64,000 nucleotides of DNA from Ochromonas danica (taxonomy: Eukaryota; Sar; Chrysophyceae; Chromulinales; Chromulinaceae). The DNA lies in the NCBI GenBank assembly GCA_015146655.1, contig VKHL01000152.1:1-64000 (forward strand). Direction: 5' to 3'. The notes under the pieces are model-generated. The model did not search any database. It was not told the DNA's origin and worked only from the letters and a program-made list of their open reading frames with translations. A program made the translations under genes and the position numbers. Positions 1 to 10,873 of the stretch are shown here, in pieces (the stretch's first letter is position 1; every line of letters starts with the position of its first letter).

Positions 1-634
1 ATGAGCCTCCTTCAAACGAGCAAAATTCTCCTTCAAACAAGAAAAGAAGAAATTAATTGAAAATTTTGGCATGATCCTTTTGAAATGTGCATGTAATGCT
101 TAAAGAACTATTTTCTTTTGTTATTCATAAGAAAGAAACCGTCGCGGGGATCCGCACATGCGCAGGGATGTGCACGCTACTCTACAGGGGTAACTTGCCG
201 GGCCAAACTGCCGTGTGCCGTGTGCTGCCCAAAACCTCAAACGTCCGGAAACCTATAACGCCAGCTGAAAACCAACGGTTTTTAACATTCTTTTTCAGAG
301 TTTTCAAAGAGCAATTTCTTTGTTTTCCTGCGTTCTCATACAAAAAGACCATTATCATTGAATTCCTCTCGATGAGACGAATCGAATGATATATAATATT
401 ACCAGGTAATGTTGAACAGTGAATGAGCAATAGCCAAAAATGTCGAATTGGTTGACAATTTCATGGCTCTGAATCTCTCATAGGTTTCCCTTTCTTCTCG
501 TTCACCAACCTATGATCCCAAGCAACCAGCAAAGAGGGACACAGGTAATAGACTAGATCCATGTCTTATTGAACGCAATTATGAAATTGATCTCTTCTTT
601 GTTGGTGTTTTTAATTGTACTTAGATTTACTGAA
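1..634. other. Gene-poor left edge
   Basis: No convincing coding region is visible on either strand. Open frames here are below about 100 residues, have no recognisable domain and overlap one another. A short GC-richer patch near 150-240 contains a small 6-bp inverted pair (gcacat/atgtgc), which is too small to interpret. Confidence 0.4.
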
Positions 635-1135
635 ATGGCTACCTCACAAATGGAAGGGAGTTTGGCAAACGAGCTGTCCCTTTTCGTGCTGCCGTTTGTT
701 TTTCATCAGGTAAGAAGTTGAGAGACAGCGTATCTGCACCGCCTTGAGTCGTTTTGGCCTCTAAGCTTTGTTTCTTCCCAGTTGGTTCTTGTCCGCGATC
801 CTCTTGCCGTTCCTTCTTCAGTTGTTGGGTATCAAGACCCCTCTTTGTTCACCAAGACTGCTCCTTGGTGAGGGTGAACGTTTTGGGCTTTGGGGCTTTC
901 CTGCTGTCATTGGAGGGCTCGATGTTGATCACTCCCAATACGTCACAGCCCTCCTCGGCGGCTTCCCCTTTCGTTCTATACAAGGCGAAAATTAATGGAC
1001 GTTCTTTCCTCCACCGTGCCACCCGTTGCCTGTCCTTTGATGATCGTTATCGCCAGCAGTATACAATGGAGTATATCCATCCTTATAACCACGCTGACTC
1101 ACACAATAATAGGAGAAAGTCCCAATATATCATGA
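635..1135 (+). CDS. Doubtful small spliced gene or gene relic
   Basis: A three-exon reading join(635..709,782..867,949..1135) is possible. It has good GT-AG sites (gtaaga...cccag and gtgagg...tcacag) and gives about 115 residues. I recognise no family. The last exon runs into the foldback element at 1061-1195, so the C-terminus would be element-derived, which also suggests a relic or a chance reading. Alternative single-frame readings exist (754-1170 and 768-995). What is seen is an intron-like pattern; that it is a gene is inference. Confidence 0.15.
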
Positions 1136-1195
1136 TTGGGACGTTTTCCTTTGTGTCTTTCTCTGTATAAACAGTATAGATATACTCCATTGTAT
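1061..1195. mobile_element. MITE-like foldback element
   Basis: A perfect 16-bp inverted repeat (atacaatggagtatat at 1061-1076, its complement at 1180-1195) encloses a second inverted repeat. The inner core has 8-bp perfect arms at 1119-1126 and 1135-1142, extending to 14 of 16 matches outward. The whole 135 bases could fold into one long hairpin. A TA dinucleotide lies just outside CAATGG on each side and could be a target duplication of a Tc1/mariner-type element. No transposase frame is present. No second copy was noticed in this window. Confidence 0.5.
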
Positions 1196-1199
1196 GCTT

Positions 1200-2579
1200 G
1201 TTGTGTTAACGACCATCTTGTTATCCTGTTTGGATAATCAAAACGAAGTATCCCTTGCGATGGAATGAAAAGGTAATTGACATTCGATAAAACTACTAAC
1301 AATGTTGACATTGAACGTCTGTTAGGAATATGAGCTTGCTTGTTGCATTCAGGTGAGAACATTACTATCTCAACATTACTTGCCAAATCGATTCGTGGTG
1401 AGAGGCGATTCGTCTCTACATGAGGCTGAATAGACCCTTTCGCCCTGTGGGTCACAATGCCTCATTGTTTCAGCAGACTGAGAAGACAAGAGTGAAGGAG
1501 AAGGATCCTACTTGTAGTCTTTGCTGTTAGTGAGTAGTGCATGGATAAGATAGATCATGGTTTGTCTATGTGTATATAGAGCAGACAGATAACAACATTG
1601 TTGTTGGACGAATTGCATTATGTTAAGAGACCTCTTTGCTTTCTTTAGTGATTGATATGCTATACTTACTAAAGAGTCTTTCGAATAGTTAAATGCCTAT
1701 GATGAATAATGAGGCAGTCTGTTGCTTCTGGACAAGATCATGCTTTGATAATAATCATTGCAATCTTTTCAAAACAGAGCTCTAACCCATTGAGTTAAAA
1801 GATCGACTATCTAATTGCCCTTATGCTTCACTGTGCAATCAATGCGAAGCTTTTGAAGCATTTTACCATCTCATACATGAGTTGGGCAAGTTGTCATGTG
1901 TAGATGTGAAGGATTCCCACTTTCATTAGTTAACCCTGCCCTGTCATTCAAGATTTTGAACGAGTCTTTCTTTCAAAGATAGGGTCAACAGTTTAAGATC
2001 AAACAGTTGCCTGGCATCCTCTATCACCATCGTTTTCTGTCACAGTAACCCTCAAGTCAGAGGACTGCAACAATCGCATGTTCAACCTCACTCATATTTC
2101 TCATTAACTTTATTTCTGTTCTTAATACTGCCATCCTTAGAAGAGAAAAGCATTGTTGATCATGTCTTTCTTGGTATTCAAAGCAACTTACACCATTTCC
2201 TTTCTTCAATCAGCAGCATATCTTCATATACATATATAGCGGAATACTACTAGACTACAGCATATAGCAAATCATGCAAATATACATTGTCTTTGTAGAT
2301 CTACCAATCTGCTGTCTGTTGTAAGTTCTTGTTTATGTGGCTGGATGTAAAGTTGAAAGAACCACCTCGTTGTTGTTGGTGGGACTGTTCTTCTGCTGTG
2401 TGGAGGAGGAAGTGTGGGTGACTGTTGCTGAGCAAGTTCCTAACACAGCGGCAACTTTAACTTTGGGAATGGCGATGTGGTGGATTCTTCGTGTGGTGTT
2501 CCTGGCCATCATCATGAATGGTCAGTCAATCAGAAGGCGTCATACTCTATAGAAGAGAGTTGATTGTTGGCTAATCATC
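1200..2579. other. Intergenic stretch without recognisable gene
   Basis: Stop-rich on both strands. The only longer frames overlap each other at 2333-2552 on opposite strands and resemble no family. Reverse-strand sequence near 1770-1830 resembles a tRNA D-arm but no cloverleaf follows. The 3' part probably holds the promoter of the thioesterase gene at 2580. Confidence 0.4.
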
Positions 2580-4081
2580 ATGTTAGTAAGATCATCATGT
2601 CGTCGAACATTCAAAATGATTAGTAAATTGTGCAATATCAACCATGCATCATCAAGTATTGCGACAGTCAAGGTCAGTGATCAAAATGTTGAGAAGACTC
2701 CTATTACTGCTCAATTATGGCAAATGAGAACAGCTGTAGAGCAACTCAATGCCTCGAAAACCACTATCCTACCACCTCTTAACCAGACTGACTTACCAGC
2801 TAAGACAGTTGCCGAATCTCGACATATTCTCCGTTATAACTTCCGTAGTAATTCTCATATGCGTGATCTCTATGTCGATCCTCTTGGTAATGTTATTATT
2901 GGTAAGATTCTAGAAGATATTGATGCCTTAGGATTCAATGTGGGAATGAGTCATTGTTATAATGAGTCTAGACGTAAGCTATCTGTTGTTACTGCTTCAG
3001 TTGACAAGATTGTACAGAATAAACCTCTTTCTATTGACTCTGATCTCATCCTCGTGGGGCAGATGGTGTGGGTGGGCAAGTCTTCAATGGTCGTTCTTGT
3101 AGAATTGCATCCAGCGGAAGAGGATTGCGAAACATTTGATCCTCTTCATCCTTCCAAAACAGCTTTACTTTCCAGTTTCTTTACTTTTGCTGCAAGAAAT
3201 TTGACAACTGGAAAGGCTGAACCTGTTAATCAACTCATTCTTTCCACACCTGATGAACAAGCACTCTTTGATCAAAGAGCTGCCATGATGGCCGAAAAAA
3301 AGAAACAAGAGCTCACAGAGAGACAGAATGACCTTGAAAACAAAGATGCAATTATTCAATTGATGGAAGCTGGAAGCTCAATTAAAGACATGCCTGCTCT
3401 AGCTCATCCTAGTTGCGTACTCATGAGCTACACGGCTTTGGAGAATAGTCTTGTCTGCCACCCACAGAACGTTAACCCTGCTGGCAGAGTTTTTGGTGGC
3501 TTTATCAGTAAGTGAGAGCATAACCCAATATGATCAGAATAAGTTTCATTTCAACGCTGGTGTATGATGGTGATAGTGCATCGTGCATATGGTCTGGCAC
3601 TGGCTACTTGCTATACTTTTGCTGGATGCTATCCAGTTTTCTTAGAGGTGAGTACTTCTTCATTGTACCTTACCACATCGTTCACATCATTTGTTCAAAA
3701 CGACACGCGTAATCTTTGTAGAGTGATTATATCGCATTTCGTCGCCCTGTGGATGTGGGTGATCTGCTGCGTTTGAAAAGTCGTGTGATCTTCACATCAG
3801 ATGATCCTATTCACCCTCGTGTAGTTGTTGAAGTATTGTGCCAAGTTGTTAGACCAGAAAGGTGAGATAAACATGTCCCAACAGTAATTATGGTTTGTTT
3901 GACTTTCTCTTTTCGATACAGAGCCTCGAGCTTTGTGAGCAACTCTTTCGTGTTCACCTTCGGCTTCGGAAAGAACGTTACCTTGAGAAAGGTCTTACCC
4001 GTGACTTTTGAAGAAGCTAAAGCCTTAATTCAAGGAGCGAAAGCTATCCATGGCAATATCGATACTTGGCTCAATGCTTAG
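2580..4081 (+). CDS. Acyl-CoA thioesterase, ACOT9/BFIT type, mitochondrial
   Basis: Predicted join(2580..3507,3577..3647,3722..3861,3922..4081), 432 residues. The protein has two tandem hot-dog folds, as in ACOT9, which hydrolyses acyl-CoAs to free fatty acid and CoA in mitochondria. The second hot-dog carries the conserved stretch NPAGRVFGGFIMHRAYGLA, which is only formed by joining exons 1 and 2; this fixes the first splice. The N-terminus (MLVRSSCRRTFK...) is basic and Ser-rich and lacks acidic residues, like a mitochondrial presequence. A Lys/Glu-rich linker near residues 235-265 joins the two domains. Introns are 60 to 74 bases. The first ATG of the frame is used. Confidence 0.85.
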
Positions 4082-4388
4082 CAGACATTTGTTTTCGTCG
4101 GCCACAGAAGTTTTGTATCATGCTGCGTGATTTACAGCCTGATTTTTGTTTTCTAGCCTTCTACTCTCTTTATAGCTGATAAAAGCTAAACAAAATGCCT
4201 CGCCTTTTCTATGAGTTGATTTGTAAAAACTGCTGCCAGAGTTTTGAATTGATTGACGAACAAGTTCTGTCAACTATTCATCATCTAAGCTCAACCAATG
4301 TTGTTCTCAGGCTAGTTGAATAACTGTTAGTGGAGTGGTAAGGATGAGTGAGATCTTAAGGTAAAATATGCACAAGAAGAGTGACTAA

Positions 4389-4825
4389 CTAACGCAAACG
4401 TTGTGCTAATGCGCTTCCACGATGATTGAATGTGATAAAGTCAGTGCGACCAAAGACCTCCGCGAAAGGCTTGGACTTGATCTCTGGTGATATACGGACA
4501 TTTCGCAGTCTTACAGCAGCCAATTGTCCAATAAGAATGAGAGAAAACCCCGTAACAAGCTGGACAATCACCTATAAGACAAGTCAGTCAGCCCATTGCC
4601 ACTCTGATCAAAAGAGACGAAGTAAGTCTTACCACAAGAGAAGGGATATGAGGAACATCCAGATTCAATTCAATCAATTCCTTTGTGCCTAATAGTTTCA
4701 TAAAGGGTGAGGAAGAAGAAGATATGATGGTGAATGAATGAATGATATAGCTTACTTTTTCGAAATAACCAACCAGCACTAAATAATAAAACCCATCCTA
4801 TAAATGTAATAACTCGCTTCCACAT
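4389..4825 (-). CDS. ER membrane complex subunit 5 (EMC5/MMgT family)
   Basis: Predicted complement(join(4389..4571,4633..4688,4756..4825)), 102 residues. EMC5 is a small subunit of the ER membrane insertase. The sequence shows an N-terminal membrane helix (WVLLFSAGWLF, residues 11-21), a second near residues 43-60 (VIVQLVTGFSLILIGQLAAV), then the family C-terminus FNHRG (near residues 91-95), which matches the FNHRGR end of animal EMC5. The start MWKRVITFIGW was chosen because family members begin just before helix 1; the frame is open upstream to about 4948. It converges with the thioesterase gene and shares its upstream region with the gene at 5194. Confidence 0.75.
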
Positions 4826-5193
4826 TATAATAACTTCTTCCTTTATTTTTATTGTTATTGTTCTATGCTCAACAGATGCCAAAGAGAGATGGACCACGCA
4901 CAACATACACGCAACACAACAATAGCGAACACCACTACAAACACCCATTTTCCGGGTTTTCGGATATTTGGGTTTTGGTGTCCGTCACCAGCTCGCTGTG
5001 CGGCAGCAGAGTGAGTCTTTCTGGTGAGAGAAAATCAAAGCAAAACAGGAAAAGCCATAGTCCAGGTAGTCTACAATAGTTGCAAGAAGAAGAAGAGATT
5101 AGATCCAAAGCTCATCTCACCATCTAAAACCGAAACCTAACCTAGCAAAAAGAAAGATAGAATATTTTTTAATATAAATATCCAAAGAAGATA

Positions 5194-6618
5194 ATGAAGA
5201 AAACGAATGCTAAAATACGTAAAAGCAATGAATCTACACCAAACTCTACCAATGGTATCCTTGCCAATAACAATCGTAAAGCACCATCTTCCTGGTTAAA
5301 AGATTCTCGTGATGGATCAATTCTACGTAATATTAGTTTCATTATTAAAGTAGTTTTAATTGCTGCTGTGGCTATTCTAGCTTATGTTGTTTTCAAACAA
5401 TCACAAGCAGCAATTGCTAATCTTATCAATGCTAAACCAGAACAATTGAAAGATGCCTTCTTTGGTGAGATGCCTTATCTCTTCTATTGTGATCGTGGTA
5501 ATGCTGGTGGTGCTGGTGGTAGTGGAGGGTCAATCCCCAAGCAAGTGCCTGCCATCTTCACAGAATTAAATCAAATCAAAGGATCTAAGATGGGGTTTGC
5601 TATCTTGAATTGTTCTCAAATCTTACCTAGTGGGAAGACTATCTATGAACGTTTTAAGTTAAAGAAAGAAGTAAAGCCTACTATTTGGGGTCTTGCGCCA
5701 TGGGCAGCACCTCGTCAAGCCAATGGTCATCATCTCAAAGATGTGACTACGTTGAAGAAGTTCGTGGAAGATTCCTTTACAGCCAAGGCAAAGGAAGTGA
5801 AATCAACGAAACAATTATTCCAATTCTGTGGATTTATGATGGAAGAGAAAGGTAACAAGAATAAGAGTAATAAGAAAGTAGTGAAGGTAGAAGAGGAAGA
5901 AGAAGAAGAGTTAATGGAGACTTGTCTTGTCATCTCTCGAGGTGGTCGTTATGGTAAAAGTCAAGCTGAACTGGAAGAACGAATCATTATGAATCATCCT
6001 CGAGTCAAGTTTGCATCGATTGATGCTAGTAAACTTCGCTTGAATTATGAGAATGTGGAAGAAGTACCAGCGGATGTTTTTGGATTGAGATTGCATGCTT
6101 TAAGGAATGGCACGCACTGGCAGACGATGGTTAACCCTCCCACTTGGGATTATTTACAAACTTTCCTCTCACAAGCTTTAGCTGCTCCATCAGCTGATTA
6201 TAGTGTGTTAGAGAAGAAGCAGAAGATCGAACTTCTACCTCCTAATGGAAAAGTGGAAAAGAAAACGAAGAAAGCAAAGAGAGGATCCACTCCTCCACCC
6301 CCACCTCCTCGTGAAGCAACAGAGACACCACAGACACAGCAGCCAAAACAAGATCAAGAGAGACAGGCATCCTCATCCTCATCACGGCGGAAGGAAAGTA
6401 GTGAGTCTGAAAGTAAGGAGAAGACGACGACGACGCCAGCTGAGGCGGAAGAGGCAGAGGCTCTGGCCAAAGCTGAACAAGCTCGTCGTGAACGATTGAT
6501 TCGTGATCAGATGGACCGCATGGAACGTGAGTATCTCTTTGAGGAGGGAGAAGAAGTTGAAGAAGATGCTTCAGCATCAGAAGAGACAGTAGAGGAAGAG
6601 GAAATGATTGAACTCTAA
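5194..6618 (+). CDS. Single-pass membrane protein with thioredoxin-like regions
   Basis: Intronless, 474 residues, no family recognised with certainty. Seen: a basic, Asn-rich N-terminus; one hydrophobic segment at about residues 48-67; then a region (about 85-340) with alternating beta-like and helical stretches, such as MPYLFYCDRG, MGFAILNCSQILPSGKTIYE and KPTIWGLAPW, resembling two degenerate thioredoxin folds without a CxxC. An acidic insertion (EEEEEEEL near 236-241) splits them. The tail from about 355 is low-complexity: Lys-rich, then a proline run, Gln/Ser/Thr-rich, then Glu-rich. Inferred topology is a short cytosolic N-terminus and a lumenal domain, or the reverse. It could be distantly related to DnaJ-associated thioredoxin-like ER proteins, but no J domain is present. 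Confidence 0.7.
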   Translation: MKKTNAKIRKSNESTPNSTNGILANNNRKAPSSWLKDSRDGSILRNISFIIKVVLIAAVAILAYVVFKQSQAAIANLINAKPEQLKDAFFGEMPYLFYCDRGNAGGAGGSGGSIPKQVPAIFTELNQIKGSKMGFAILNCSQILPSGKTIYERFKLKKEVKPTIWGLAPWAAPRQANGHHLKDVTTLKKFVEDSFTAKAKEVKSTKQLFQFCGFMMEEKGNKNKSNKKVVKVEEEEEEELMETCLVISRGGRYGKSQAELEERIIMNHPRVKFASIDASKLRLNYENVEEVPADVFGLRLHALRNGTHWQTMVNPPTWDYLQTFLSQALAAPSADYSVLEKKQKIELLPPNGKVEKKTKKAKRGSTPPPPPPREATETPQTQQPKQDQERQASSSSSRRKESSESESKEKTTTTPAEAEEAEALAKAEQARRERLIRDQMDRMEREYLFEEGEEVEEDASASEETVEEEEMIEL

Positions 6619-6952
6619 TTAGGTCTCTCTCTCTTCTACTAAAGGTACTCATCGAAAGAGCCACAGACGTCACTTTAGTTTAGTTCATCAGATAAACTGT
6701 AATTATCAAGAGATCACACTCTCATTAACATTCACTTCTTTACACAGTGACATGATCAGGGATTGCAAGGCATGGGTGTACTCAAGCCTAGCAGATGTGC
6801 TGCTTCCTGTTCAGACGCCATGGCACTGCCACTCTCGCCCACTGCATTATGATGATGACTCAACTGAGAAGAAAGAAGACCTGCACATACATAGAAACAA
6901 GCAAAACAGAAAGAAATGCATAAACAATCAATACTAAACTTATTACCAAATC
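6619..6952. other. Convergent intergenic region
   Basis: Lies between the 3' ends of the membrane protein gene (+) and the TAF5 gene (-). No gene or repeat seen; it presumably holds both polyadenylation regions. Confidence 0.4.
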
Positions 6953-9482
6953 CTACACAGTAATTTCAATAGAGTCAAGATAGTTACAACGACTACTACC
7001 TGATAGACAAGGACCTCCAGCAAATAGCAGATTTTGTGAAGTATAACCAACAGTGAAAACTGGAGAGGATTTGGAAAAGAACGAATGTCGTGGTTTAAGA
7101 ACTAACTGACCCTTGATAGCTAGTTCAGCAGAACTCAAAGAGTTCTGAGCTGCTGCAGTTGCTGTAGAGGAAGAAGAAGCAGAAGCAGACTCAGAAGAAA
7201 GAGCAGGAATAGTATTCCAGATTCGTACAGAACAATCTTTCCCACCCGACGCTAATGTTAGACCATCCTCACTGAAACTTAAACTATTAACTGTTCCATT
7301 ATGACCATGTAGAATAGCAAGCATTCGAGGTGCTTGAAGATCATAGAGATAGATCTTACCACTCTCTGTACCTGCAGCTAATAAACTACCCAATGGTGAT
7401 ACAGTTAATGAAGATATAGGACTTGTAGATCCTCGTAATACTCGAACACAATCTGCTTTACGAATATCCCACAGTCGTATTGACTTATCATCTCCACCAG
7501 AAGCTAATAACGTGCCATTTCCATGCCATGCCACACAGTTGACATCACTAGTATGACCACAAAGTATACGCAATGGTTGATATCGATCTGTAGCAAAGAG
7601 AGAAACACTACGATCACTATTGCCTGATGCAAAGTAATAATCTAAAGGATGGAAAGCAACAGCCCATGGTATAGCTGTGGTAGGATATTTAGCAATACAT
7701 TGCATAACTGCTGTATCCCATAATCGTATCGTTTCATCAGCAGAAGAAGAAATTATAACACGTTCCGTACTATCTTGACTTACTGAATAGACAGGTAAAG
7801 AATGTCCATGTAGTTCTAAACATGGATATCGTGTTGCTTCTTGTTTACGTAATGTTTGTTCTGAGGCTAATAAGAGTGCTGTCTTTGCTTGTTCAATTTG
7901 TTCTTCTTTAAATGCTTGAAGAGGTTTGGGAGCAATTTCATCCATTGTCCATTGGAATGCAGTGTTTGCTAATGATTGTCCAAAGGCAGGATTGAGTGCA
8001 TTATGAGCATGATCTAATCGCCATACACGTACTACACCATCTCTACCACCGGCAACTGCTTGACTTACACTCTCATTAATAGAGAGAGAAATCAGATTAT
8101 CCTCAGCATTACCGATCGTGGCAAAGATAATCGATGGTTCTAATGGATTACCTAACTTCTGACTATCACGTTCACTTGCTTGTAATGCAGCTTGTGTAGC
8201 TTGTAAACTGACTTTACGAGGTGTCTCTACACGTGCTTTCTTATGACGATTTAAGATAGCTCTTGGACGAACTAACTTCTCTAACCAAACTTTCATCACA
8301 GCATCATTCTTATCGGGCGATTGAATATTTTGGAATAGTGATGGTGCAATCTGTTGTGCTGCTGCTAAAGCTCTTCCACTACCAGGTACACCTAAGACTA
8401 ACTTTCCACCATGCCAACCACATTTAGAAGAAAGATATCCAGGTAAAGAGAGCAAGGTGGTAATATCAATCAGGTCACGAGATTGTCTGGGATCATCATG
8501 AATGACATCTAATTGAATCTTCTCATTCAATAACGCAGCTAATAAGACAAGATTATGATCATCTAAAAAGGAAGCTAAGAGAGAATAAGCTAATGTACTC
8601 ATTGTCACTGAGAATTTCTCTGATAAGACTGCTTTACTAAATGTAGAACAACAACAACAACAACAACAGCAACAACAACAACAGCAACAACAGCAACATG
8701 GTTATTTTGACATGAAAAGAGAGGTCAATGCATGCCTTACATGAAAGGGTTTTGTGCTAAGAAGTCATTTTGATTGATTTGGTCATGATGACGTAGTAAA
8801 GAGAGAAATTGTAATTCTTCATGAAAGTTTTCTTCTAAAGGACTTTTAAAAGTTCTTAACAACTCTCCTGCTTGATTTTCTAGTCCAAATCTTATCAAGC
8901 CTATGTAACTATACCAGAGACATATATAGCAATAGTAACAAATCATTATATCATTAGAGAACAGAATCATCACCAAAATACACCAAAACATAAAAAGAAA
9001 AACACGATGAAAATGGTGTGACAACAAGACAACAAACATGTAGCTATCAAACAAGTACTATATATAGCAAGATGATTTGACAAGAAGGAATGATGATCAA
9101 GTACTAACCATTGTATAAGAAGTGGAAAAGCTAATGCTTGAAGGTAAGGTTGAACAAGATCTAAAGAACTTCCCACCCAAGCAGAGAAAAGATGATATTC
9201 ATGTTGATATTGCTCTCCATTACCATTCTTAATACCTAACACATAGATATCTTCCATAGTACTAGAGAGTAGAGATTGAACAAGACTAGGTGCTTTAGGT
9301 AGAATACTAAAACCTGATAATGATGATGAGGATAATTGTTGTTCTTCACTTCCTCCTTCATCAGATAAAGTTGGTAAACTTGTTAGAATAGCTTCATTTT
9401 CTAATGCTTGTAATGTCTTAGAATAACCTTTAGAAATAAGATATTCTCGTAATAATTGATCAGCATGATTTCCTGTTGACAT
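6953..9482 (-). CDS. TAF5: TFIID subunit TAF5 (LisH, NTD2, WD40)
   Basis: Predicted complement(join(6953..8636,8741..8908,9109..9482)), 741 residues. TAF5 is a scaffold of TFIID (and SAGA) in RNA polymerase II initiation. In order: a LisH motif (DQLLREYLISKGYSKTLQAL, residues 8-27); the NTD2 domain (about 90-240), with the family signature HEYHLFSAWVGSSLDL formed before the first splice; and a WD40 propeller (about 350-690) with six clear repeats. One repeat contains ATDRYQPLRI followed by GHTSDVNCVAW, nearly identical to animal TAF5. The first intron is 200 bases, the longest in the window. The second has a (CAA)n tract beside its acceptor. The start is the first ATG, directly before LisH. 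It shares a promoter region of about 195 bases with the DOT1-like gene. Confidence 0.88.
8646..8698. repeat. (CAA)n microsatellite inside TAF5 intron 2
   Basis: About 50 bases of CAA/CAG triplets on the plus strand. On the gene's strand this reads GTT-rich and lies just before the 3' splice site (acatttag), where it serves as the polypyrimidine-like tract. Confidence 0.85.
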
Positions 9483-9677
9483 GATTTTTCAATCAATTCG
9501 TCTTGTCACAATCAATCAAACAATGAATGACCACTAAGACTATAAAGGATTTACACAATTGCCCCAGTAACGCCATTAAGGAATTACACTAAATGTACAT
9601 TGGTTCTGACCGTTTTTGTGATGAAATTGATTAGAACATCAAATAGTAGATAGACAAGATAATAGAATGAATTAAAG

Positions 9678-10640
9678 ATGGGGAATGGTGCACTTATTCC
9701 TAATCAATCAAAACGTAAGAAACGTTTATCACCTGAAGAACGTCGTCCACCTTTGACCACAACAAAAGAAATCCAAAATTCGGTTGAAGCACAAGAACGA
9801 ATTCGTGCTGTTATGAAAGCTTTCTTACCTGGTGTAACAAATCGTTGGCAAAAGATTATACAAGGTATTAATCGTGAAATTGAACCAACTGATGAAGAAC
9901 CTGATCCATTACGTATTCAAATTAATGAAAAAGAATTAAAAGAAATATTACAAAATTTCTTTCAAGATGTACAATATATTTCATCAGATGGTTTAGCATT
10001 AACACGTGAATATATGCCTAAATTATATAATCAACATACTATTGAAAGATGTGAAAAACTATCAATGATTGAACGTATTTCACGTGATTTACGAGATGAT
10101 ATTTATGCTTATGGTGAAATTGATTATGAAATTTTTGCTACAATCTATCTAAAACTTATCTCTGTCTATGGTGCTTTAGAAAATGGTATATTTTATGATT
10201 TAGGATGTGGTGTTGGTACATTAGTTTATACAGCTGCTTTTATTGGTAATTTTCAAAAAGTTGCAGGTGTAGAATTATTATCAACATTATTAGAACGTGG
10301 ACAGAAAAGACGTCCACGTTGGGAGAAAATGCGTTCAAATTTTACTAAGAAAATACAAGGTATTACTTTTGAATGGATTGAAGATAATTTCATTGAAAAT
10401 GATTTCTGGACAGAAGGAACATTTCTGTTTCTACATTGGACAGCTTTTTCATACCCATGTTGGAAAGAAGTGAGTCAAATGATGTCTAATTGTGTTGAAG
10501 GAACACAAGTTATTACCTTTACTAATCCAATTGATAGTCCTGATTTTGATCTTCTATTAGTGGATAATTGTGATACTTCTTGGGGTAAAACAGAGTTTTA
10601 TTTGCATGAGAAGATTACACCCTCTAGAAGAAGACAATAG
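9678..10640 (+). CDS. DOT1-like SAM-dependent methyltransferase
   Basis: Intronless, 320 residues. It has the DOT1 fold order: YGEIDYE (near 143-149), SAM-binding motif I as FYDLGCGVGTLVYTAA (near 171-186), GVEL (near 197-200) closing strand 2, then the LHWTAFSYP and VITFTNP strands. DOT1 enzymes methylate H3 lysine 79 on nucleosomes. Motif I and the acidic strand-2 residue are intact, so an active enzyme is expected. Whether it targets H3K79 is not shown: the N-terminal 120 residues are not recognisably the DOT1 nucleosome-binding region, and protists have DOT1-fold relatives of unknown substrate. The protein begins MGNG, which could permit N-myristoylation but is not a strong site. Codons are very A/T-ending compared with neighbours. 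Confidence 0.72.
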   Translation: MGNGALIPNQSKRKKRLSPEERRPPLTTTKEIQNSVEAQERIRAVMKAFLPGVTNRWQKIIQGINREIEPTDEEPDPLRIQINEKELKEILQNFFQDVQYISSDGLALTREYMPKLYNQHTIERCEKLSMIERISRDLRDDIYAYGEIDYEIFATIYLKLISVYGALENGIFYDLGCGVGTLVYTAAFIGNFQKVAGVELLSTLLERGQKRRPRWEKMRSNFTKKIQGITFEWIEDNFIENDFWTEGTFLFLHWTAFSYPCWKEVSQMMSNCVEGTQVITFTNPIDSPDFDLLLVDNCDTSWGKTEFYLHEKITPSRRRQ

Positions 10641-10873
10641 TCTAAGATCACTCATTGCTAGTGTGGAGGGAGTAAGGAAGATAACAAACTGGTTGTAAGC
10701 TATTGTATGCATTATTTACATAGTTAACAGCTTCATTAGTCTGAAGATCTACTGTACTACTGGCCATTTTGTATATACACTTTCTACGAAGAAGTGACAG
10801 CAGAGAATGAGAATGAGAGAGAGGAGGAAGAGGAGGAGAACATGGTTGTAGTCTATCTATCCAACACTTCATT

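Noticed and set aside
1770-1830. tRNA-like sequence on the minus strand (TAACTCAATGGGTTAGAGC)
   Set aside because: Only the D-arm resembles a tRNA; no anticodon stem or GTTCGA-type T-loop follows at the right distance.
2333-2552. Overlapping 60-71 residue frames on opposite strands
   Set aside because: No family, no splice logic, and directly upstream of the thioesterase gene, so probably promoter sequence.
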